From Deltaproteobacteria bacterium (GTDB taxonomy: Bacteria; Desulfobacterota; Desulfobacteria; Desulfobacterales; JAFDFH01), in contig JAFDFH010000091.1 in the NCBI GenBank assembly GCA_019309945.1, positions 1 through 8,109 of the forward strand: a stretch of DNA of 8,109 bases. The letters are read 5' to 3'. The translations under genes were made by a program, and so were the position numbers. Shown one piece after another: positions 1 through 5,674 of the stretch. Each line of letters opens with the position of its first letter. Position 1 is the stretch's first letter. A model generated the notes under the pieces. It was not told where the DNA came from, searched no databases, and saw nothing but the letters and a program-made list of their open reading frames with translations.

Positions 1-252
1 GGCAAGACACATTTGCTCGGTTCTGTTCGCTTTTGCAAAGGAAACCTCTTTCCGCCCGCTACCGGTTGAAAGCACCGATTCAACATCCGTAATATTCAAC
101 CCGGTATCTTCCAGGATTTGTTCCATTATTTTTTGTGCCGCAACCTCTGATTCATCTTCAGAATAAACGGCTTGGGCGGAGATAACATTGTTTTCCTCCA
201 GAATAACCGCTTTTACGGCGGAAAGCCCCATATCCAGTCCGGCAAAAAACAT
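1..252 (-). CDS. 2-hydroxyacyl-CoA dehydratase / benzoyl-CoA reductase activator ATPase, N-terminal part (BadF/BadG/BcrA/BcrD family)
   Basis: The first 84 residues are present; the gene runs off the left edge. The protein begins MFFAGLDMGLSAVKAVIL, which matches the first phosphate-binding motif of the acetate kinase/Hsp70/actin-fold activators (family form: GIDVGSTTTK). Residues 63-67 (TGSGR) match the family TG.GR motif, and the following block (about 70-84, ending TEQMCLA) aligns with the usual 'sEi.cha' segment. In this family an [4Fe-4S] homodimer uses ATP hydrolysis to push one low-potential electron into the partner dehydratase or reductase. The bridging cysteines lie beyond the window. 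The ATG at 252 sits 3 bp after the stop of the preceding dehydratase subunit, with AGAGGG as a weak ribosome site inside that gene's end, so the two are translationally coupled. One oddity is that the usual first Ser of the phosphate-1 motif is Leu10. Whether this is an HgdC-like single activator or one of a BcrA/BcrD pair cannot be decided from this fragment. Confidence 0.88.
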   Translation of the reverse strand, partial: MFFAGLDMGLSAVKAVILEENNVISAQAVYSEDESEVAAQKIMEQILEDTGLNITDVESVLSTGSGRKEVSFAKANRTEQMCLA

Positions 253-255
253 ACG

Positions 256-1428
256 CTACCCTCTGATCATCTCCACAAAGGCTTCAACCTTGGCGCGCAT
301 TTCATCAAATCCTCCCTGGGAATAGTCGCTGTCCAGATATAACGAGGGCACATCAAAATCGTTTCTAAAATCATCCTTTAAGCGCGGATATTCTGTATTG
401 CGACATTCGCAATACAGGGGAACAAAAAATACCGCCCCGTCAATCCGGTTACCCTCCAGCGTCTTTTTGATAAATCCAAATCGTTCATCGTTCTTGTGGG
501 GATAATAATCCGCGCTCATGGTATGCGGACAATGGACATCGAGACGATGATCAACGATGGCATCCAGAGGCGGTATATCGGTCGCGATTTTCCGATGCAT
601 ATAGCTTTTCCCAACACCGATGTCCTCAGCAACGACCTGTGCGCCGCATTCTTCGATGATGCGGTATATTTGATAGGTGAACTGGTCAACGCCTCCGCCG
701 GAAAGATAAAGCCGCACGGTATCTCCGGAAAGAGGTTCCCTTTTCGACAGTCCGTCCAGATAAGGCTTCATCAACTGGTTGTGGTCTTCCTTCGGCATTA
801 GGAGCGACGAAAATTCAACCTCGAACGCTTCGGAACCCGACAGCACCGGTGTATCTTTTCGTCTGAATTCATGTAACTGTTCCATCAGGTCATAATGTTC
901 GTTGTATATCTCGATGACTTCAGACATTTTTTCATCTGTAATAATGATTCGCTGTTCACGCTCCAGTTGCTGTTTGAAAATACGGTATTCACCCTTTAAA
1001 TAATCGTGGACGCCTTTTCCGGAAATTTTCTCCGGATGGTTAATGTACAGGATATATGGCGTCATCTCCACACCCAACACGGTCGACTTTTCATGAGGCG
1101 CCAGCATCCGCATATAATATCCGCAACGGGACAGGATATCACATGTATTGCACACGACCACGCCGTTAAGGTAGTCGTATACCCCCCGGCCCGCCAGATC
1201 CAATATACTCCGGGCATACGGGCAGGCATATTGCACGACATGCTTATCAACAACCTCCACCGGGTCGGAACTTCCGGTTATTTTCATCGGTAAAATGTCG
1301 GCCGCATAGATCAGTTCCTCAGGCGCGACACAACAGAAGTAGCCGAACACCTTTTTTTGTTTTTCGTCTTTCCACTGCTTCACGAGCTCATGGCGATTTT
1401 CCAACCAAGCCTCAAAAGTTTTTCTCAT
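256..1428 (-). CDS. 2-hydroxyacyl-CoA dehydratase-type small subunit (HgdB/BcrC-like, D-component family)
   Basis: This 390-aa protein fits the length of HgdB-like beta subunits and of BcrC-type benzoyl-CoA reductase subunits. Visible family features are GYFCCVAPEELIYAADILP (29-47; the family pattern is G..C...PEEL..A.G..P), YACPYAR (67-73), VVCNTCDILSRC (91-102), and a C-terminal block VPLYCEC (336-342) followed by EYPRLK, a VPSLYLDSDY stretch (360-369) and RAKVEAFVEMI (378-388). Cys33/69/93/96/102/340/342 are candidate ligands of the catalytic [4Fe-4S] cluster. Members of this family catalyse radical (ketyl) elimination of water from 2-hydroxyacyl-CoA, or reduce aromatic acyl-CoA, after electron delivery by the activator. 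No signal peptide is seen; the protein is expected to be cytoplasmic. The start at 1428 is supported by AGGAGGTG at 1433-1440 with ideal spacing; this ribosome site begins directly after the TAG of the preceding large subunit (12 bp between genes). Substrate is not readable from sequence. Confidence 0.9.
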   Translation of the reverse strand: MRKTFEAWLENRHELVKQWKDEKQKKVFGYFCCVAPEELIYAADILPMKITGSSDPVEVVDKHVVQYACPYARSILDLAGRGVYDYLNGVVVCNTCDILSRCGYYMRMLAPHEKSTVLGVEMTPYILYINHPEKISGKGVHDYLKGEYRIFKQQLEREQRIIITDEKMSEVIEIYNEHYDLMEQLHEFRRKDTPVLSGSEAFEVEFSSLLMPKEDHNQLMKPYLDGLSKREPLSGDTVRLYLSGGGVDQFTYQIYRIIEECGAQVVAEDIGVGKSYMHRKIATDIPPLDAIVDHRLDVHCPHTMSADYYPHKNDERFGFIKKTLEGNRIDGAVFFVPLYCECRNTEYPRLKDDFRNDFDVPSLYLDSDYSQGGFDEMRAKVEAFVEMIRG

Positions 1429-1432
1429 TTTT

Positions 1433-1440
1433 CACCTCCT
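1433..1440 (-). promoter_or_regulatory. Strong Shine-Dalgarno site for the dehydratase small subunit
   Basis: On the minus strand AGGAGGTG is followed by four A residues and the ATG at 1428. It begins immediately after the large-subunit TAG stop (1441-1443), so it fixes the start of the 390-aa protein and suggests coupled translation of the two subunits. Confidence 0.85.
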
Positions 1441-2829
1441 CTATACGAAAATCGGCTCCATTTTCAGGAGTCGCTCTGCAAAGGCATCAAAACGGGCCAG
1501 GGTCTGCGCTTCCGAATAGGTTCGTTCGTCCACCAGATCACATTCAATAGGTACTGAAGGAATCCCGAATTCTTCATCCAATATGCGCGACATTTCAACT
1601 GTTGGATAAACGACCGGGCGACAGGTAATCAGATTGAAGGTCACCAATCCCGAGCATTTATACTCCCGAACCGCATTCACGACGTTTGAAACTGCCTGTC
1701 CGATTTGGCCCGGAGAAATCATACCTCCGGACTGCTGCAATTGGCGGATCGCCAGTTCGCGCATGGGATTTTCCGGTGTTCGGGGGGGGAACGGAACCAT
1801 GTTGTATATCGGCTCATAGACGAAGACACCCCCGTATTTTTCAAAGTAGTTGAAAAGTGACATGTTAAACCAGGGCGCCAGACCGAACCAGAGGAGACGG
1901 AATTTTTCATCCGGGATAATCCCGAGACCGTTGTCCACCCTTTCCCTTAACTCGTCCCGCAGTCGTTTATAAAAATCATAAGTCCGCTGGGTACCGCAGT
2001 TATAAGTGCCCGGATACATGCATGTCAGACCATCCGGAGTCCCCATCGGGGCCGGAACCGCCTTTCGCAATTCCATGATTTCCAGGCGGAGCTCATTGGT
2101 ACGGTAGGAAAGATCCATGACCTCGTTAAAACGTTCCTGATCGTATTTATGGCCGGTCACATCCTCGATAAACTGGAAGCAATCTTCAATCTGACTCTGC
2201 ATGTAGTTGATTTCGTGATCCGCCGGGGGGGAGAAGAAAATATCGCGTTCTCCGCGTTTGATTCGTTCGAAATAGGGCAGAAAGGCCGACCGCAAACCGG
2301 GGGTGGTCAAGGGAAGATCACAGTTGCGTTCATTGGGCAAATCCAAAAGGAAAAAAGGCACCTCGTGAAGCTGGGCCAGATAACGCAGCCATTTACCCCG
2401 GATATCGCAAACGCAACTTGTGCTGATAATAAAATCCGGTTTGGGCATGCCCCCCAGGGGCGCATCGGTCAGATCGCCGCTCAGGGAGTGGCCAATGGTT
2501 GACCGGGCATATCCGCACAGGTAGCTCCCGAATCCCGCGGACTCGGCGATACGGCAAAAACGGACCGCTTCTTTTTCGATACTCTCGTCTTTGGAACCGC
2601 CGCGGCGAAACATACCGGTAATCACCCCGTAATGTTCGGGAAAATAGGGGTAGACATCCATAGCCTGGTAAATCTCCTTGGGAAACATGGCACAGGACCA
2701 TACGATCGGTTTCCCCTCAGCCTTTAGCTCGTGCCCGAGCGCATAGTCCGCTTTTACCATAGGCCATACTTCCCGGGCTGTTTGGGTTACTTTTACAGAC
2801 GGTGCAGTTTTTACCTTTTTCTCTTCCAT
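1441..2829 (-). CDS. 2-hydroxyacyl-CoA dehydratase-type large subunit (HgdA/BcrB-like)
   Basis: This 462-aa protein is close in length to HgdA (about 480 aa) and BcrB/BzdO (about 440 aa). It shares the duplicated-fold pattern of the small subunit: IVWSCAMFPKEIYQAMDVYP (42-61), LCGYARSTIG (104-113), FIISTSCVCDIRGKW (133-147), TFNLITCRPVVYP (397-409), and a C-terminal block GIPSVPIECDLVDERTY (422-438) followed by ARFDAFAERL. Cys46, 105, 139, 141, 403 and 430 are candidate cluster ligands. With the 390-aa partner it would form the heterodimeric catalytic component that binds the acyl-CoA and one or two [4Fe-4S] clusters. The N-terminal ~35 residues are basic and poorly conserved-looking. The start at 2829 is preceded by AAAGGAGA (2838-2845, 8-nt spacing). 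The gene order large-small-activator differs from bcrCBAD (small subunit first) and from hgdCAB (activator first). The coding strand contains runs of eight C (1782-1789) and seven C (2225-2231), both in frame. It could equally be a reductase of a cyclic or aromatic acyl-CoA. Confidence 0.88.
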   Translation of the reverse strand: MEEKKVKTAPSVKVTQTAREVWPMVKADYALGHELKAEGKPIVWSCAMFPKEIYQAMDVYPYFPEHYGVITGMFRRGGSKDESIEKEAVRFCRIAESAGFGSYLCGYARSTIGHSLSGDLTDAPLGGMPKPDFIISTSCVCDIRGKWLRYLAQLHEVPFFLLDLPNERNCDLPLTTPGLRSAFLPYFERIKRGERDIFFSPPADHEINYMQSQIEDCFQFIEDVTGHKYDQERFNEVMDLSYRTNELRLEIMELRKAVPAPMGTPDGLTCMYPGTYNCGTQRTYDFYKRLRDELRERVDNGLGIIPDEKFRLLWFGLAPWFNMSLFNYFEKYGGVFVYEPIYNMVPFPPRTPENPMRELAIRQLQQSGGMISPGQIGQAVSNVVNAVREYKCSGLVTFNLITCRPVVYPTVEMSRILDEEFGIPSVPIECDLVDERTYSEAQTLARFDAFAERLLKMEPIFV

Positions 2830-2883
2830 GGCCCGATTCTCCTTTTTTTATCTATGGTGTAGGAATACTTATTCGCGCATTAA

Positions 2884-3036
2884 TAGCTAGTGCCCATCCA
2901 GAAACGGTCTTTTTGCCCGATCTCTGCGTTATGCTCAAAATTTTATCCTCGGAATATCAAGTATATGCCTGCGGTAAAATTTTTCACAGGTCTTGATCTC
3001 GAACAAAAATCCTCGTTTCTGGACGGACACTAACTA
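2884..3036. repeat. MITE-like imperfect palindrome with 23-bp terminal inverted repeats
   Basis: The outer arms at 2884-2906 and 3014-3036 are inverted repeats matching at 20 of 23 positions (shared core TCCAGAAACG). The symmetry continues inward: a TTTTTG..CGA block lies inside both arms, AAAATTTTA at 2937-2945 faces its complement at 2974-2982, and the centre has ATAT on both sides of a short loop (about 2954-2965). The whole 153-bp unit can therefore fold into one long imperfect hairpin. It carries no plausible coding region. Arms end in TA dinucleotides (2888-2889 and 3031-3032, or 2884-2885 and 3035-3036), compatible with TA-target duplication as in IS630/Tc1-type elements, but no longer target duplication is visible. 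It fills most of the 232-bp gap between the M24 gene and the dehydratase operon, and could act as a transcript end or processing site for either side. Confidence 0.72.
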
Positions 3037-3061
3037 AGGGTCTTCTCTCGTTTTATACCGT

Positions 3062-4237
3062 TTAGACGACAATCAGCGCTCTTTTTGTTTTGGTTAAGAA
3101 GCGATAGCCATCATCGGTAACCAAAATCGTATCTTCCAGGGTACACCCCCAATGGGGCGCTATCAGCTTGGGTTCGATGGCAATGACCATGTTGGGTTGC
3201 AGCACTGTCTCATCGCGTGGATCGATGAGAGGGAATTCGATGGCTTCCAGCCCAACCCCGTGGCCAAGGTAGCTATATTTAGGATACCTGGAAAATGCTG
3301 CAAAGTAGTCCAGGTAACCGGCCTGTTCAATCACATCCGCGGCGGCATAATACACTTCCCGGCTCTTGACACCGGGACGAATAGCATCTATTGCGGCCTG
3401 GTATGCATTGAAGATCACCTCAAAAGCGTTCTCTTGCTGTTCATCGGGCTGACCGATAATATACATTCGGGCCTCATCACTGTGATAACCGTTGACATGC
3501 GTAGAAACATCCACGGCTACCATGTCCCCTGAATTCATTTTTCTTTGGGATGCCCCCATCGGTAATGCGGGACTGAGACCTGTTCCGGTCATCGTAATCG
3601 CACCGTTGCCGGAAATCACCCCCAGATTTGGACCCGAAGGCGCCATAGGACCGGCCGGCAAAGCATATCCGCCCCGGCGGGTGATCGAACATCCGCTGTG
3701 TCCATTGCGCCGTAGAGCATGTTCCACGGCTGCAGTGAGGTCCAGCTCCGTTAATCCGGGTTTTAAAACCTCGCGGACGTGAGCGTGCCCCAGGGATGAC
3801 ACCTCGGCCGTTTTTTCAATCAGATTTACTTCCTTGTCCGACTTTATGGACCGAATCTTCTGGATCACCGGGGAGATATTCACAAATTTGGCCGCCGGAA
3901 AGCTCTCGCGGTATTTTCGGTAAAGGGTTCCCGAAACCGTATCTTCGTTGATCCCGAAGGTCACATTTCCGTTTCTCCCTACTGAAAGAAAATCTCTGAG
4001 GGAATTCATTCCCTCTAAAGCTCGTATGTCCCGAATCCACGAATTCTCACGAGCCACGTCGATACCGACCTGCACAAAAAGTGTTGGATCGTCGTCTCGC
4101 GATACGATCAAAGTGGAAAGCTGATTTGACCCGGAAAAATAGTAAATATCGATGAAAAACTGGATGATCGCGATATCGATGCCAGCCGTTTCCATTTGTT
4201 CTCTAAGGTTATTCAACCTTTGCCGGAATTCATCCAT
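3062..4237 (-). CDS. M24-family metallopeptidase (Xaa-Pro aminopeptidase / creatinase fold)
   Basis: This 391-aa protein has the two-domain layout of the family. An N-terminal creatinase-like domain spans about residues 1-125, starting with a FRQRLNNLREQMETAGID segment. A linker IRSIKSDKEVNLIEKTAEV (128-146) joins it to the pita-bread catalytic domain (about 147-391). All five expected dinuclear-metal ligands are present: Asp243 (AVDVSTH), Asp254 (HSDEAR), His326 (LGHGVGLEAIEFP), Glu355 (MVIAIEPKL) and Glu368 (CTLEDT). It is therefore probably catalytically competent rather than a degenerate relative. Cytoplasmic, no signal peptide. Known relatives cleave X-Pro dipeptides or amide-like small molecules (creatine, some amidines), so substrate cannot be assigned. 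It lies 86 bp downstream of the VWA gene with only a weak ribosome site (TGAGG at 4248-4252), and no terminator separates the two, so they may be co-transcribed. Its role in a CoA-thioester cluster is unclear. Confidence 0.9.
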   Translation of the reverse strand: MDEFRQRLNNLREQMETAGIDIAIIQFFIDIYYFSGSNQLSTLIVSRDDDPTLFVQVGIDVARENSWIRDIRALEGMNSLRDFLSVGRNGNVTFGINEDTVSGTLYRKYRESFPAAKFVNISPVIQKIRSIKSDKEVNLIEKTAEVSSLGHAHVREVLKPGLTELDLTAAVEHALRRNGHSGCSITRRGGYALPAGPMAPSGPNLGVISGNGAITMTGTGLSPALPMGASQRKMNSGDMVAVDVSTHVNGYHSDEARMYIIGQPDEQQENAFEVIFNAYQAAIDAIRPGVKSREVYYAAADVIEQAGYLDYFAAFSRYPKYSYLGHGVGLEAIEFPLIDPRDETVLQPNMVIAIEPKLIAPHWGCTLEDTILVTDDGYRFLTKTKRALIVV

Positions 4238-4323
4238 TTCGAAAAAACCTCAGTCAAATATTTACCACACGGGGAGAGGCCGGGTCTATTCATTCTAACA
4301 CTTCGGATGAACGGAAGGCGCCT

Positions 4324-5574
4324 TCAAAACGAGCGGGCATAATTACGCACAATCGTCCGTGCCATATTCTCCGAAGAAACGAAAAAGACTCGGCCATTGC
4401 TTCTTTGAGCCATTTTGGTTGCAAACGCCTTGAAACGTTCCTGCTCGCCGAGCATGACAACGTTCAATACAATCTTTTCTTTGCGATACCTTGAGACTTC
4501 CGCGAGCACATGGGGTGCTGCTTCTTCAAATCCCAAGAGACGGCCATTTCTCAGGTTTGATACCGAATCAGTTATCAAATAGGCCTGCTTCTCAGCGTCC
4601 ATGGAACGGACAGCCTTTCGAAACTTTTCAAGGGGAGCACAGATATCGGTGAGCCCGCCGGGAAAACTATGTCTGAATATTTCGCGGGAAGGAACCTCTT
4701 TCACATGATCGGCAAACAGGTAAACTTTGAGGGTATGATTTTCCTGCTCTCCGAACAACTCTGCCAGGGCCAAAGAAGTATCCCGGGCGGTCTCCATGAT
4801 GTTCTTCAATTGCATGGACATGCTGGTATCCACCAGAAGGCCTGCAATCGACTTGGTTTCATTTTTCTTTTCATGAACCCGAAAATCCTCTTTTCGAAAA
4901 CGGATCTTTTCATCTGTTTTACGGTGTCCGAGGGCATTCAGCAGGGTGTTTTCGAAATCTAAAGAAGCATAATCGTCGCCTTCTTCGTATTTTCGATTCG
5001 TGGCCGTGGGGATCATACCTTCTTTGAGCGCTTTTGCTGCATGGCGTCGGCCCAGATTTCCTCCAAAGTTTCCGACAATTCTTTTCAGCAGGCCCCTTGC
5101 AAGTACACGTGCTCCCCGGTCAGTGACGGTAACATATCCGTCTTCCAGGACAATTAAGCCTTCTCGATGATATCGTGAAAGGGTCATATCGAGATTTTGC
5201 AGGCTCCTGTCATCCGTTGCATCATTTCCATCTACCGGTGACAGATCTTCGAGTTTTTTTCGCATGCTCAGCGGCAGTATGTCCGCCGGCCCCTTGCTTT
5301 CATCTTCTTTTCCGACAGTCTTCGGTCGGCCCTGCAGCACTTCTTCATAGGGATCTCGGTCCGGTTCACCGATGCGAATTTTGAGTTCATTTTCTTCACG
5401 CTCGATGAGAGATTCCTCATGAAGAATCACATACTTGTCAGGGTCTGCAAGGATCGTTTCTAGGGAAATCGGTCCGTCTTCTTCGTACTGGGCGAGTTCC
5501 CTCAAAACCAGAAACACACGCTCACCCTCCAGATGACAGAAACCTTTTTCCTCATTCGGTGACGATAGTGTCAT
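4324..5574 (-). CDS. VWA-domain (MIDAS) protein, probable partner of a MoxR-type AAA+ ATPase
   Basis: In this 416-aa protein the C-terminal half (about 240-416) is a von Willebrand A domain with a complete-looking metal-ion-dependent adhesion site: DTSMS at 249-253, Thr309 in GGLTDI, and Asp336 in LITDS. The N-terminal half is charged, with a Glu/Asp/Lys-rich linker (55-125), then a winged-helix-like stretch (about 127-165; LSRYHREGLIVLEDGYVTVTDRGARVL) and a basic segment GNFGGNLGRRHAAKALKEG (168-186). There is no signal peptide or membrane segment, so it acts in the cytoplasm. Such proteins (CoxE, NorD, CbbO, BchD-like) work with AAA+ ATPases to insert metals or reactivate enzymes. No AAA+ gene is in the window. 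It starts only 26 bp after a terminator T-tract, with a poor ribosome site (AAGGA at 5587-5591, 12 nt from ATG), suggesting low expression or read-through dependence. The specific client is unknown; neighbouring dehydratase, lyase or B12 mutase are candidates by position only. Confidence 0.82.
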   Translation of the reverse strand: MTLSSPNEEKGFCHLEGERVFLVLRELAQYEEDGPISLETILADPDKYVILHEESLIEREENELKIRIGEPDRDPYEEVLQGRPKTVGKEDESKGPADILPLSMRKKLEDLSPVDGNDATDDRSLQNLDMTLSRYHREGLIVLEDGYVTVTDRGARVLARGLLKRIVGNFGGNLGRRHAAKALKEGMIPTATNRKYEEGDDYASLDFENTLLNALGHRKTDEKIRFRKEDFRVHEKKNETKSIAGLLVDTSMSMQLKNIMETARDTSLALAELFGEQENHTLKVYLFADHVKEVPSREIFRHSFPGGLTDICAPLEKFRKAVRSMDAEKQAYLITDSVSNLRNGRLLGFEEAAPHVLAEVSRYRKEKIVLNVVMLGEQERFKAFATKMAQRSNGRVFFVSSENMARTIVRNYARSF

Positions 5575-5600
5575 TTTTTAAACAGGTCCTTGGGTTCTGG

Positions 5601-5648
5601 AAAAAATCCCTGACGGCAGGGCAAAGGTAAACTTCCTGCCATCAGGGA
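5601..5648 (-). terminator. Intrinsic (Rho-independent) terminator after the ThDP-enzyme gene
   Basis: On the minus strand TCCCTGATGGCAGG (5648-5635) pairs with CCTGCCGTCAGGGA (5620-5607): 14 bp with one G-U pair, enclosing a 14-nt loop (5634-5621), and followed at once by six U residues (5606-5601). It begins 27 bp after the TAA of the ThDP-enzyme gene. The next gene's ATG is at 5574, only 26 bp past the U-tract. Confidence 0.9.
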
Positions 5649-5655
5649 GTTATGC

Positions 5656-5667
5656 AAAGGAGGTGAT
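5656..5667 (-). other. 12-nt match to the 16S rRNA 3' end (anti-Shine-Dalgarno-like) in the 3' UTR
   Basis: The minus strand reads ATCACCTCCTTT, identical to the conserved 3' tail of bacterial 16S rRNA. Read on the plus strand it is a perfect extended ribosome site, AAAGGAGGTGAT, 7 nt (from AGGAGG) before an ATG at 5671 that opens a frame of only 28 codons, antisense to the end of the ThDP gene. It lies between the ThDP-gene stop and its terminator hairpin. Function is unknown; the match itself is plain. Confidence 0.5.
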
Positions 5668-5674
5668 GCGATGG

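Noticed and set aside
496..801. Plus-strand open frame of 101 codons opposite the small dehydratase subunit, and similar ones at 2149-2502 and 3152-3532.
   Set aside because: All are antisense to confidently identified genes, lack family similarity and show no ribosome sites.
2830..2883. Possible sigma-70 promoter before the dehydratase operon (TATTAA-like boxes).
   Set aside because: No pair of -35 and -10 boxes with 16-18 bp spacing could be found by eye; any match is no better than expected for AT-rich DNA.
2802..2996. Plus-strand open frame of 64 codons over the intergenic region.
   Set aside because: Most of it is one arm of the palindromic element plus the antisense of the large-subunit start; no ribosome site or recognisable protein.
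4314..4325. Perfect 12-bp palindrome GAAGGCGCCTTC at the end of the VWA gene, considered as a terminator or operator.
   Set aside because: It has no loop and no following T-tract, and it overlaps the stop codon; short palindromes like this arise by chance.
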